Part shown: piece by piece, positions 1-10,519 of the stretch
Numbering within the stretch: the first letter of the stretch is position 1
How the letters are laid out: each line of letters starts with the position of its first letter
Assembly: GCA_010015675.1 (NCBI GenBank)
Contig: ML976979.1
Span: 482,559-546,558 of the forward strand
Direction of reading: 5' to 3'
Origin: Byssothecium circinans
Taxonomy: Eukaryota; Ascomycota; Dothideomycetes; Pleosporales; Massarinaceae
Length of the DNA stretch: 64,000 nucleotides
Program-made: the position numbers and the translations under genes
Notes under the pieces: model-generated
The model's database searches: none
Told to the model about the DNA's origin: nothing
Seen by the model: only the letters and a program-made list of their open reading frames with translations

Positions 1-2
1 CA

Positions 3-1925
3 GCCAGCAGCCTAGTGAGGGGCCATTTCAAAGAAGAAGAGCCACAGTGGATTACGATAAAGCCAAGTAACGTTACAGGGGATCAATGGAGTGCCCGCCT
101 GTCGACGCTTGAGGGGCATAGCGATGGGGTCAGCTCTGTGGCCTTCTCCCATGACTCGGCACGGCTCGCGTCGGCGTCGGGCGACAAGACGGTCAAGATC
201 TGGGATCCGAGCAGCGGCGCCTGCCTGTCAACGCTCAAGGGGCATAGCGGTGGGGTCAGCTCTGTGGCCTTCTCCCACGACTCAGCACGGCTCGCGTCGG
301 CGTCGGACGACAGCACGGTTAAGATCTGGGATCCGAGCAGCGGCGCCTGCCTGTCGACGCTCAAGGGGCATAGTGGTGGGGTCAGGTCCGTGGCCTTCTC
401 CCGCGACTCAGCACGGCTCGCGTCGGCGTCGGACGATAGCAGGGTTAAGATCTGGGATCTGAGCAGTGGCGCCTGCCTATTAACGCTCGTGGGGCATAGC
501 GGTGGGGTTATGTCCGTGGCCTTCTCCTACGACTTGGCATGGCTCGCGTCGGCGTCGGCCGACAAGACGGTTAAGATCTGGGATCTAAGCAGCGGCGCCT
601 GCCTGTTGACGCTTGAGGGGCATAGTAGTTGGGTCGGGTCCATAGCCTTCTCCCACGACTCGGCACGGCTCGCGTCGGCGTCGGCTGATAAGACGGTTAA
701 GATCTGGGATCCGAGCAGCGGCGCCTGCCTGTCAACGCTTAAGGGGCATAGTAGTAGGGTCTGGTCTGTAGCCTTCTCCCACGACTCAGCACGGCTCGCG
801 TCGGCGTCGTACGACAGCACGGTTAAGATCTGGGATCTGAGCAGCGGCGCCTGCCTGTCGACGCTTGAGGGGCATAGCAGTTGGATCGGGTCCGTAGCCT
901 TCTCCCACGACTCGGCATGGCTCGCGTCGGCGTCGGGCGACAAGATGGTCAAGATCTGGGATCCGAGCAGCGGCGCCTGCCTGTCGACGCTCGAGGGGCA
1001 TAGCGGTTGGGTTAGGTCCGTGGCCTTCTCCCACAACTTGGCACGGCTTGCGTCGGCGTCGTACGACAGCACGGTTAAGATCTGGGATCCGAGCAGTGGC
1101 GCCTGCCTATTAACGCTTGAGGGGCATAGTAGTTGGGTCTTATCCATAGCCTTCTCCCACGACTCAGCACGGCTTGCGTCGGCGTCGGACGACAGCACGG
1201 TTAAGATCTGGGATCCGAGCAGCGGCGCCTGCCTGTCAACGCTTGAGGGGCATAGCAGTAGGGTCTGGTCTGTAGCCTTCTCCTACGACTCAGCACGGCT
1301 CGCGTCGGCGTCGGACGACAGCAGGGTTAAGATCTGGGATCCAAGCAGCGGCGCCTGCCTATTAACGCTTGAGGGGCATAGCAGTAGGGTCTGGTCTGTA
1401 GCCTTCTCCCACGACTCGGCACGGCTCGCGTTGGCGTCGGACGACAGCACGGTTAAGATCTGGGATCTGAGCAGCGGCGCCTGCCTATCAACGCTTGAGG
1501 GGCATAGTAATGCAGTTATGTCCGTGGCCTTCTCCCACAACTCGGCACGGCTCGCGTTGGCGTCGGACGACAAGACGGTCAAGATCTGGGATCTGAGCAG
1601 CGGCGCCTGCCTGCAGACGCTCAATGTTGGCCGGACACTCTACCACATCTCTTTCGATCATACTGATTTGTACCTTGACACTGATATTGGCACCATTAAT
1701 CTTAGAAACCCATTAGATTCAATTGTACCCCCGAATAATGCAGAAGTCCAACAACCTCAATACAAAGGCATAGCTTTAAGTTCAGATGGAGTTTGGATTA
1801 CATATAACTCAAAGATGTTCATATGGTTGCCCTCAGAATATCGGCCGTCATGCTCAGCAGTGTTGGACAATACAATCAGCGTTGGGGTTGGATTAGGAAG
1901 GATATGGTTCATTAGCACGTCCTAA
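3..1925 (+). CDS. C-terminal part of a NACHT-WD40 (HNWD-type) NOD-like receptor, cut by the window start
   Basis: The reading frame is open back to the first base, so the true start and the N-terminal effector and NACHT domains lie outside the window; the GTG at 15 is not a believable start. The first ~28 residues (SSLVRGHF then PQWITIKP) look like the linker that precedes the WD40 array in fungal NACHT-WD40 proteins. Twelve almost identical 42-residue WD40 repeats follow, each with a GHS..V.S.AFS core and a KIWD strand, then a degenerate thirteenth blade and a non-repetitive ~100-residue tail ending at TAA 1923-1925. Family knowledge: such receptors (Podospora het-d, het-e, het-r) recognise non-self through the WD40 propeller and trigger heterokaryon incompatibility or cell death. 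Inference: this one is an intact, expressed allele at its 3' end; the upstream effector type is unknown. Confidence 0.88.
   Translation, partial: ASSLVRGHFKEEEPQWITIKPSNVTGDQWSARLSTLEGHSDGVSSVAFSHDSARLASASGDKTVKIWDPSSGACLSTLKGHSGGVSSVAFSHDSARLASASDDSTVKIWDPSSGACLSTLKGHSGGVRSVAFSRDSARLASASDDSRVKIWDLSSGACLLTLVGHSGGVMSVAFSYDLAWLASASADKTVKIWDLSSGACLLTLEGHSSWVGSIAFSHDSARLASASADKTVKIWDPSSGACLSTLKGHSSRVWSVAFSHDSARLASASYDSTVKIWDLSSGACLSTLEGHSSWIGSVAFSHDSAWLASASGDKMVKIWDPSSGACLSTLEGHSGWVRSVAFSHNLARLASASYDSTVKIWDPSSGACLLTLEGHSSWVLSIAFSHDSARLASASDDSTVKIWDPSSGACLSTLEGHSSRVWSVAFSYDSARLASASDDSRVKIWDPSSGACLLTLEGHSSRVWSVAFSHDSARLALASDDSTVKIWDLSSGACLSTLEGHSNAVMSVAFSHNSARLALASDDKTVKIWDLSSGACLQTLNVGRTLYHISFDHTDLYLDTDIGTINLRNPLDSIVPPNNAEVQQPQYKGIALSSDGVWITYNSKMFIWLPSEYRPSCSAVLDNTISVGVGLGRIWFISTS
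99..1610 (+). repeat. Twelve tandem 126-bp WD40 repeats, highly homogenised
   Basis: Each unit is exactly 126 bp (42 codons) with no indels. Counting from the L of L-S-T-L, changes concentrate at residues 9, 10, 12, 28, 30 and 31 (e.g. S/G/D/N at 9; W/R/G/A at 10; S/R/M/G/W/L at 12; G/D/A/Y at 28), with P or L at 37, while the scaffold is nearly invariant. Synonymous differences are few. This is the pattern expected of repeats exchanging with each other (concerted evolution) under diversifying selection on the propeller surface. Confidence 0.93.
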
Positions 1926-3131
1926 GGCCTTTAGTATTCCTTTATTATTTATTATCTTATTTTCTATTCCTCTATTTCATAGAGGGGCCTAGGGATCAAG
2001 GTGTATATATACTTCCCTAAGTCGCACGCTGAAGCTTCGAGCATCCTCTAGATCAAGTGGCAAGCCTGCATGTAGAATCACGTGCTTGATATTTGCCACT
2101 AGAAATCAAGTGCAATATACCATCATCCAATCTTATTCCATCGCTATCTGACGGCGCGATAATATAGCTTAGGAAAAGGACCCTGCTGGCCTAGTCCATG
2201 TCGGCGGTAGTGGTCCTACGAGAGAACAGCTGGCGGCAACGAACACCAGCCCGCCATCTAAAAATAGCCTCTTAGTTGTTAGACATTTGTGGAATAGCGC
2301 GAACCTTCGCTGGTTAAGCATAGAATAAAATACAATACGGTAATAATTTCCAGCGATACACTACGTAAGCTCGCTAGATCGGCCCGTGAAAATCATGCTT
2401 AGGACCCCCTCTGCGCGGATAAATCCGGATTGCATCATACTACGAACCGCGTATCTGCAAAGCTCTGCATTACTTCCTTACACTATAGAGCTATCGTTTA
2501 GGACCCCCGAACTCTAGCATTTATGGATAGCCGTCTTATTGTAGGGATATAAACCGGGTGCGGTTTAAGAGGCCTTAAAAGGGAAGACTAAGAGCATAAG
2601 TAAGAGCGCTGTAATTTTTTCATCACTCCCTATCAGCTTAAGGAGAATTCTTGAAAGAAGAGGATCACCATTAATATGATTCAATTTACTGTGGGTGGAT
2701 GGTGGAGATGCTTTTACGGGAAATCTTTTGCGGCACGGGGTGCTTTGCGTTACGCAGGGGGGGACGTTAGTGACAAGAGGTACAAGAGCCTCGATGACTA
2801 GCCAGCAATTTCGATCAAACTTGTATGATAAATCTTATGCAACGAGCTGCCTCAGAATCCACTCTTGTGGTACAGGCATGTGCATACGGAATGAAAATTG
2901 AGGGCCCTTTTTGCGCAGTAATCATCTGGTTATAAAGATTTCTACAAGTGAGTGATCTTCAGCCACAATAGAATTATGACTAATGGTGTGACACAGCCTT
3001 ACATGTTGCTGTGCAATCCTGCAAGCTTCCCATGACTCCAGCGCATCGTGGCCTTCCGTTATCCTCGCCAGCTCTCCAACCATTTTCGCATATCTCGCCT
3101 TTCTGCTCTCAACCTAGACTGCTCAAATACA
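1926..3131. other. Gene-poor, AT-leaning spacer
   Basis: No convincing coding frame. The string GGATAAATCCGG near 2415 and a partial match near 4042 suggest decayed repeat material, but no terminal repeats or transposase motifs can be recognised. Confidence 0.5.
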
Positions 3132-3980
3132 ATGCGCATTGGGAAGGACGAGATAGGCCAAGAGATCGTTGTTACATGGGCTCTCAATCTACCAGGCACT
3201 GAGCTTTTGGCTTGGGGCGGATCAGGCCATATTTTTTACTAGCCAGAGAATACGACAGAAGTTATAAAACTTCCAACGACACATCCGAGTTCGATAGAGG
3301 ACATTGAAATCGAGAAACGTATCTATAAATGCCTAGGAAGCTATCTGAACATTGTACCTTGTCTCTAAATCGCTGAAACTGGTCCAGTCTCAGTATGCGC
3401 TGAGCATATTGTTCTTAAACGCGCCGAGTATGGCACTATTCGCTAGTACTTTCTTGACGGCGGTACCGCAACAGTAGATGAGCGTATCAAATGGTGCCAA
3501 GATATCGCAAAAGCTATTCAGTACGTTCACGATCATGGTATCAGGCACGGCGATATAGGCGGCTGAAATATTCTTCTAGATTCATTAAGGACGGTTTTGC
3601 TGTGCGATTTTGCTAGATCTAGCATTAATGGAAATCCCCCCAGAGTTAGGGCAGAAGAAGGTTTCAAGCATCTAGTTCTTGAAGAAAACTAGAAGGGAAC
3701 TATGCAGTCTGAGCTACATGCTCTAGGGTCAACAATTTATGAGATCATCACTTCCAAAAGGCCACATTACGAACTTCAAGACTGGATGGTCAATTGGATT
3801 CGAGAGCGGAACTATCTAGGCGTTGCAGACGATCATGTTAAGGGTTGGATAGTCCAACTCTGGCTCTAAGAGGGCATTTACCTAGACGTCTCTAAGGTCA
3901 AGCTTAGAGATATTATTTCTAAATGCTGGAAGGCCTAGTTCAACTCCGCAGAAGAGGTGGCACAAAGCATTCCAAAATAA
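3132..3980 (+). pseudogene. Protein kinase relic with in-frame stops and no frameshifts
   Basis: One frame can be read from the ATG at 3132 to TAA 3978-3980 and carries a recognisable serine/threonine-kinase C-lobe: R-H-G-D-I-G-G, then a stop where Arg is expected, then N-I-L-L-D (catalytic loop HxDxxxxN), followed by LLCDFA (the DFG position), a HALGSTIYEI helix, and a CWK C-lobe motif. Internal stops lie at 3240 TAG, 3366 TAA, 3444 TAG, 3564 TGA, 3690 TAG, 3867 TAA and 3936 TAG. The frame is never lost over ~850 bp. Loss by point mutation without indels is what RIP produces; ordinary decay would normally add frameshifts. The glycine-rich loop and the true N-terminus are not clear. Product inactive if translated. 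Confidence 0.8.
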
Positions 3981-5538
3981 GATGGGTTCGTTCTCCCTTT
4001 CTTATTTAGTTAAGCTATCTAACATTGCTCGCCCAGGAAACTCTAAGGCCCAAAATGAGATAAATCCGGTTAGGTAACCAATAAGCTATCATGTAGCAGA
4101 GGAACAAGGAAGTGCTTAGGATAGTCATGATTAGAGGAGAACGACAAGATTATTCTGCGTCACTTACCCAAACAATATTTAGTCTTATCTACATTTAGGA
4201 CATTCTGCTCCTCTTTCCGTAATGGTGAGATGGCTGGATGTCAATTCCTTTTTAGTGCCGTAGCTCATGCTTTATTGTGGAGACTTTAAGCAATATTTCC
4301 ATTGCTTCTTTTCAGTTGTGTGGGGTGGAATGGCTTTGCAAGCTTCTGGTTTAATACGTTCATACCACCAGTCACACATCTAATACACCTTATTAGCCTT
4401 AGTGAGTGGAAAATGATGATCGACAAACCTTAGTAGCCTTTCTAAAAGATGGAAACGGTGTTGATGCAGTGATCGCGAAGCGAAGAAGCGGGTTTATTAA
4501 TTGCTTTCCGTCTCGAGGTTCGCTTTTCAAAGAATTGCCGCGTTCTTATCTTAAGACTGCTAAGCAACTAGCTTAAGGATGCAGATGGACATGTTTTCCA
4601 GCCTAGATGACTCAAAGCTAACTTCTAAAATCGTGCAGCTGCATGCAGATAGCCCGGGGTTAGTACGCCCGACCCTACGCTAACAACCGATTGGAGGCAG
4701 CTGTACTGCCTGTTCTGTGAAAACTCCCTTTTCCCGCAAGTGTGTTTTAGTCATACAGGGGTTACCCGTCTGTTCTAAGAGGCCGATACAATGGTATCTA
4801 AGGTGGGCAGCAATGCACAGCGTTTTGGTGAGAATACGGCACGATTACCATTCGCCTCGTTTGTTGGCAGCAGGCGGCGGGCGACGGGCGGCAGGCAACA
4901 GGCAACAGCTTGACGTGGATAGTCGATGACATGGGATAAAGTGAACCAACCGAGCAGCCATGGACATTTCAGACCTGTACGATGGGACTCTGTGGGGCAC
5001 AGGATGCGGTCTTGGATTCCGATGGAACGAAAAGAGGATGGATACAGTATGACATTGAGGGCAGTAATGACCTTCGCAAAAGAACAATGTGTTGTTGTAG
5101 GAAGGAAGAGCAATAGTGGTATTGAGGAGTACTATGTACTAGTTATCAAGCCAACTAGTATGGATGGCGAGTAGGAGGGTTGGTGTTAGGTTGATTCAGA
5201 GTAACTGCGTGGTGAGACAGAGGCTCAACGTGTGAGTCGTGTGAACGGCTTTGCATTAGAAAACCTGGCGGAGTAGCGGATACTATGCTCTGTAGCGCTT
5301 GACTGTGGAAAAGCTCACTGTAAAGACTGTTGCACAACAACAATACGATCTCGTTCGACAATGCAACCATGATACCGGATGATATTAGGGTGCTAATTGT
5401 GATGCGCAATGTAGATAATAATAATAATAATAAAGTTAAGTAAATTAGTGTTGCTAAGGAATTTGTGAGCGGTTTGGTAGTGTGTGCGGTTCGGTGGTGG
5501 TTTACGTTAAAACTTTCCATTCAAACCCTCTTTACAAC
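3981..5538. other. Spacer after the kinase relic
   Basis: No gene recognised. An open but stop-broken + strand frame around 4135-4430 may be another decayed gene, but nothing in it could be assigned. GC-rich low-complexity GGCGGGC-like sequence lies at about 4868-4905. Confidence 0.45.
5415..5433. repeat. (TAA)n microsatellite
   Basis: Six tandem TAA units just downstream of the 3' end of the GMC oxidoreductase gene, which lies on the minus strand. Confidence 0.9.
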
Positions 5539-7359
5539 TCACACTATATCAGCTACAATATCTCTAAACGCCTTCTCACTAATCATAAACGTAGGCAGCA
5601 CCGGGAACGCCCCCGGTATCTTCGGAAAAACACTCGCATCCACAACCCTCAAATTCCTCACCCCTCTAACCCGAAACTTGCCATCAAGAACAGCCATCTC
5701 GTCACCGTCAGCGCCAATCTGTGCCGTCGACGTCGCATGGTGCGAGTACGTATTCAGCTTAATCCACTCCATCTGCTCCGCGTCGATACAATTGAGCTTC
5801 GGAGCCTTGCACGGATGCAACTCCTTCCAAGGCCGCATATCTTGCGGTGCATTCGCGAAAGCTTTCCGCGCCCATTTCACGCCATCTAGGATATCGGTCA
5901 AATCCGCCTCAGCGGATTCATTATAGAAGCGGAAATTTATCTCCGGTATATCGCGCGGGTCTGACGAGCGGAGTTCCACGGTCCCAGCCTGACTGCGCGG
6001 ATTCATATGTACGATCGCGCACTCGTACTCTGATTTCCCGTAATCGGTGGGGAAATCTGGCCAGTAGCCTTCAAAGGAAAAGGAGCCGCAGAAGAGATAG
6101 AGGTCGCGGGTACGGTTCGCTGCGACTGCGGAGTTGGATTTCAACATCACGGCGTGTGTGCCGCCGACGTTGACCAGGTCTCGAGCCGCGAGCGAGATGA
6201 TACTGGTCTCGTAGTTATCAGCCAGGCGGGCTCCGACGCCTGGCGCATCGAGGACGAGCGGGATGTTCCAGTTCTTCAACTCCTCGGCTGGTCCGATGCC
6301 ACTGAGCTTCAGTATCTGGGGCGTGTTGAAGACACCGCCTGCGATGATGACTTCGCGCGCCGCATACGCTTGTCTTGTCGGCGCGATCTTGTTTCCGATA
6401 TTTCTGGGATCTGCACTGTACAAGCTAGTGCCTTCTTGGTATTCCACACCGATTGCTGTCGGGATGCTTGCATTCGAGAAGAGTACCCTCGTAACAAGCG
6501 AATTGAGCGACACAGTCAACGGATACTTCTTCGGATCATCCAATGTCGCTCGAAGAAAAGTATTCGTCCCCACCCTCTTCCCCTCCTTATCCGCATGTCT
6601 AATCTGTCCGAAGATTCCCGTCCGCATATCCCGACCCGCATCCTTCGCATTCATATCCCTACTCAACAACTGCTCCGGCACCACATCTCCCCCTATCCCC
6701 AAAGCCTGAGCTTCCGCTTTCACTAAAACCCCTCCATCCGATCCATTCCCCGTATTTACTTTAGCCTGACTGAGCGTAAGATACCCACCATATCCATGAC
6801 TCGTATCATTCACAGCATAAACCGCATTCTCCAACCTTACAAGATGTTCCCTCATCCTCTCCGCCCTCCACCCCTCATCCCCAGTAACCTGAGCAATGGA
6901 ATCCCACACCTCATCTGGCGCATTCACACTCACGCCCGCATTATGCATCGCGCAACCCCCCAGTGTCCCCGCCCTCGGATACCATATCCCCAGCTCCGTC
7001 GCCCCCTCCGGCGGCGCATTCCCAACGTAGAAACTGCCATTGGTCTGTCGGTAGACGTAGTGTTCGAATTTGCGCTCGCGCGAGGGGTCAGACGAGTGCT
7101 TGACGAAGAAGTCCCAGCGCGTGCTCGGGTCGTTGCCGGCTTTGTTGAAGTTGAGGATCTGCGTGATGTTGGGGTTTTGGCCTTGGTCGGTGCCTGCTTC
7201 CAGGAGGAGCACGGTGTAGCCTGCTCGAGCGAGGTTTGCGGCTAGGGGACCGCCGCCTGGGCCGGAGCCGACGACTATGAAGTCGTAGGTGGTGTTTGCT
7301 AATGGGGCTGCGAGGGCGGAGACGGCGAGGAGGGGGAGGAGAAGGGTTAGGGGGAACAT
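5539..7359 (-). CDS. Secreted GMC-family FAD oxidoreductase (choline dehydrogenase/glucose oxidase-like)
   Basis: 606 aa, single exon. I start at the ATG at 7359 because it opens a clean signal peptide (MFPLTLLLPLLAVSALAAP); the frame could run 42 codons further upstream but that segment is not signal-like. FAD-binding GSGPGGG sits at about residues 31-37, the GMC signature around GTLGGCAMHNAG at about 130-145, and the C-terminal catalytic His lies in YSHHATSTAQ. The last block reads DASVFPKIPGAFPVLPTFMI, so the second catalytic His/Asn usual in AA3 enzymes is not where expected. Family knowledge: these flavoenzymes oxidise alcohols or sugars using O2 or another acceptor. The substrate cannot be read from sequence. 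It lies 464 bp downstream of a BBE-type oxidase in the same orientation. Confidence 0.9.
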   Translation of the reverse strand: MFPLTLLLPLLAVSALAAPLANTTYDFIVVGSGPGGGPLAANLARAGYTVLLLEAGTDQGQNPNITQILNFNKAGNDPSTRWDFFVKHSSDPSRERKFEHYVYRQTNGSFYVGNAPPEGATELGIWYPRAGTLGGCAMHNAGVSVNAPDEVWDSIAQVTGDEGWRAERMREHLVRLENAVYAVNDTSHGYGGYLTLSQAKVNTGNGSDGGVLVKAEAQALGIGGDVVPEQLLSRDMNAKDAGRDMRTGIFGQIRHADKEGKRVGTNTFLRATLDDPKKYPLTVSLNSLVTRVLFSNASIPTAIGVEYQEGTSLYSADPRNIGNKIAPTRQAYAAREVIIAGGVFNTPQILKLSGIGPAEELKNWNIPLVLDAPGVGARLADNYETSIISLAARDLVNVGGTHAVMLKSNSAVAANRTRDLYLFCGSFSFEGYWPDFPTDYGKSEYECAIVHMNPRSQAGTVELRSSDPRDIPEINFRFYNESAEADLTDILDGVKWARKAFANAPQDMRPWKELHPCKAPKLNCIDAEQMEWIKLNTYSHHATSTAQIGADGDEMAVLDGKFRVRGVRNLRVVDASVFPKIPGAFPVLPTFMISEKAFRDIVADIV

Positions 7360-7823
7360 GGTGGAGATGGTTGTGACTTGAGCACAGGACGTTTCGAAGT
7401 AAGCAAAGCTCTTAAAAAATTTAAGCAGGGTTCGGGACCCCAAAAGTATCCAACGGTATTCTTGTACTACATAGAACTTAGACATGCTTGTTCGTCAATA
7501 TATATGAGGCTTCGAGCTTTTAGGACTGCCGATTTTTGCAATTACCCCTACGTCGATTTTATCTGCCGATTGCTAATACCCATATTGATACCGAACATGA
7601 ATATCCGGTCCTTCATAAGTATCCACTGTATCAATAAGCACGACCGCCGGCTAATCATGACTCAGTCGTGTGGTGGGGAAGAAAAATGCCATCGACGTTC
7701 GTACTCTACCTTTGTAGCTGATCGCATCCGCCGACCGTATGCCATGACATCCAACCTAAGCTATCCTTTACCCTCACCCACCACTCCAACTATTTGGCCA
7801 AAGTATATCCCATACTCACCTCC
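7360..7823. other. Spacer, likely GMC promoter
   Basis: Lies between the stop of the BBE oxidase and the start of the GMC gene, both on the minus strand. No gene seen. Confidence 0.6.
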
Positions 7824-9934
7824 CTATTTCCTACAAAGCCTACTATTCTGACTCGGCAAATGCCCCAACAATACCTCACTCAACCCCCAATCCTCCGACC
7901 CCACCGCATTCTGCGCATAAAACACGCCTTCCGGGTCATACTCCTGTTTCAATTTGTAGAGACGCGGATACTTATCTCCAAAGAAACTCTGCTGCCAATC
8001 CGGCTCGATGTAATCGCTCTCAGACTAGACGCCAGAAAACTCATCAGCCACATCTCCCGTAAGGACTTTCTACACACTGAATTGAACGGTAGGTAAAACT
8101 TACCATGTACGTCCCACCCCCCGGCGTCAACGCCCTCCATCTCAAATTCCACACCTCCGTCAGATTCCTCGACAGCCTCTCCACAAACTCCCTACCATCC
8201 CCGGGAGCCCACGTAACAAACATAATAGCAAACAACAACACCTTCCTCCACGCCGGGTTCACCGCATTATCCAGCGCCTCACTACCCGGCGGGTTCCTCA
8301 TATTAAACAGAATAAGATTGGCACCTTCTTCAAAGACCTCTTTAACAGCCTCGAAACTCTGCAGCCGCTTGGTGTCGTTGGTGAAATGCTCCCGCGGGAA
8401 GAACCGTGATGCTTGCCGCATATTCCACGTCCACGCCTCCTGCGGGAACCCTTCCTCCCACGCGTCGGAGAAGTTATCGTATTCTGTGATGATGGGGTCG
8501 AAGGGGACGCCGATGTCGTGCCAGATTCTGAGCAGCGGGGCGATGCTGGCGCGGAAGTCTGTGGCGGAGGTGTTGGGCGCAACCCAAGATGCCATGTCAT
8601 GGAAAATCTCCCCGTTGACGTGGCGGATGCGAAAGTATGAGTAGTGTCCCAGGTCAGCGTACTCTTCGAATCTGTCGATGTAGGCTTTCATGGCTTGCCA
8701 GAACTTGGCGCGCGGGAAGGTGCGGGAGGTGGTCATGTTGTAGCGCATTGTGGTGACTGGGATCCGCGGGTAGGCTTTGAGGAGCATGGAGGTTACAATG
8801 CCGTAGGTGGAACCGCCGCCGCCGCGGATGGCCCAGAAGAGGTCGGTGTTGTGGGTGGCGTTTGCGGCGAGGAAAGTTGAGTTGGCGGTTACGAGGTTGA
8901 TGGAGAGTATGTGGTCGGCTGCCATTCCGTAGATGGAGGTTAGAGGGGAGTGACCGCCTGAGAGGATGGGGTATGAAGTCAGTTTATGGTCTTGACCGTA
9001 GATGGTGTTGTGGTATTCTTACCTCCTTGGATGTAGCCGCCGATATGTCCTACTGTCTATCACAACCACATCAGCTTTGGTCTCCAACTACCCGTCAAAA
9101 CGGGGATGGAAGACTGCATACCTTCCCCTCCCCACCAACAAGCGTAATTACATACTCCTTCGCGAGCGCATAGGCCTCATACACCTGCACCCCCGCCGCC
9201 AACTTCACCACCGTGCCAACATACCCCCCCTCTCCACCCTCCACAAACTCCCCCACAACCTTCCTATCTTTCAAATAATGCGTCCACACACTCAAAGCCC
9301 CCCTCCCCGTACTCTTCCCCCCAAAATCATGCCCCGTATTCTTAACCACTAACCTAATATTCCACTTCCTCGCAAACCGCACCGATTCTTGTATCTGCGC
9401 TACATTCGATACATTGACGGTGTACTCTGGGAAACCTCCAACGTCACAGCCTAGGGTGGTTTTGTTGGCAGTGGTGGCATTAAAGAAGGCGGGGGAATAG
9501 GCTGGGGGCATGCAAGTCATGCCTTGGAATAGGACTGAGCGGATACTCGTCGGGTCTTCGATTCGGAGATCTGATCGTCCCCAGTTACTTGTGAGGGATT
9601 GGCAGATTGGTGACGAGGGGGTGGCGGTGTCGTTGGTGTAGCAGGGCGAGGCTTCAGGTACAGTTTTTATGAGGACGTTGCCGCCGAGGAGGGTATCGAA
9701 GTCTTTCCATTGTTGGGGCGAGGGCCATTCCGGATCTTCGGGGTAGGTTTTACAGCGTGATCGGTTCGTGGGATGTGTTGGCGAGACGGGTGATGATAGG
9801 TTTGGTGATTGTATTTTCTCAAAGTCGAAAAGTTGCTCAATGTCTCCTTGGCTAGGCTTAGTTCCATCGGCCTTCACTTTCACGAACTGTAATGTAGTGT
9901 AGATGACTACTACAATCAGATACGGAAGATGCAT
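7824..9934 (-). CDS. Secreted berberine-bridge-type FAD-linked oxidoreductase (BBE/GOOX family)
   Basis: Four exons: 9934-9122, 9056-9023, 8957-8104, 8024-7824; introns of 65, 65 and 79 bp, all GT..AG, and all junctions restore family motifs. The product is 633 aa. It starts with a signal peptide (hydrophobic to about residue 22). The PCMH FAD domain includes GHDFGG with His202, the expected 8-alpha-histidyl FAD attachment, and GGYIQGGGHSPLS rebuilt across exons 2 and 3. The C-terminal berberine-bridge segment (YPRLYKLKQEYDP, then AQNAVGSEDW) is intact. Several N-x-S/T sequons fit secretion. Family knowledge: extracellular flavin oxidases of carbohydrates, or secondary-metabolite oxidases. 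The neighbouring GMC gene suggests a linked oxidative function (inference). Confidence 0.92.
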
Positions 9935-10519
9935 CTCGATGGTCGTAAGGCTGGCTACAAAACCCTGGAAATCCGCTCAAACCCATAGGGCGATAGATAA
10001 CAGGTTCCGACAACGCGGGTCTCCTTATAGGATCGCGAGGCCATGCAATGGCTATACTTGACCGTCATCTATCACATACCACATCATATGAATACGAGGC
10101 TTGGCTGTGCGGGCACGAATGAACATACCTTAAAGATAATCATCTACATGTTCGGCAAATGTGGAATCAATTCGATGATAGTATGAGACAGTATATGGCA
10201 CCGGGAGCATTTGTGAGAGTGAGTTCAGTGATGTATTGAGGAGACCCAGGAGTCAAGGCTATATACGGAGGTGGTAGGAGCTAGACCAGATAAGGATAGT
10301 GAACCAAGGAGAACTGTGCAGTACAGTTATATCTTCGGCTGATGTATGGTTTCTATATATAGCGTACTTCGTAACACAATGCAGATGCAGTGCCGGAGAA
10401 CCAAATGCGTCCAAAAAGAAACACAAATGCCAATCAATGCAAATGCAGCAGAGCCCATGCCTGTAAGAAAAATCGAACTCAACTCAACGCCGGCCATGCC
10501 ATGCCATCTAAATCTCTTC
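9935..10519. other. Spacer between BBE oxidase and PQ-loop gene
   Basis: Upstream region of the minus-strand BBE gene and downstream of the PQ-loop gene. No coding frame supported. Confidence 0.55.

Noticed and set aside
83..1624. Several antisense and alternative-frame ORFs across the WD40 array
   Set aside because: They are by-products of the 126-bp, codon-length repeat, which keeps every frame open together. The + frame has the family motifs.
2047..2110. Apparent inverted repeat with AGTGGCAA / TTGCCACT arms
   Set aside because: Only about eight bases pair, with a 29-base loop and no terminator or transposon context.
4135..4440. Open-ish + strand frame that could be a second decayed gene
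   Set aside because: Stops are frequent and no family motif could be recognised.
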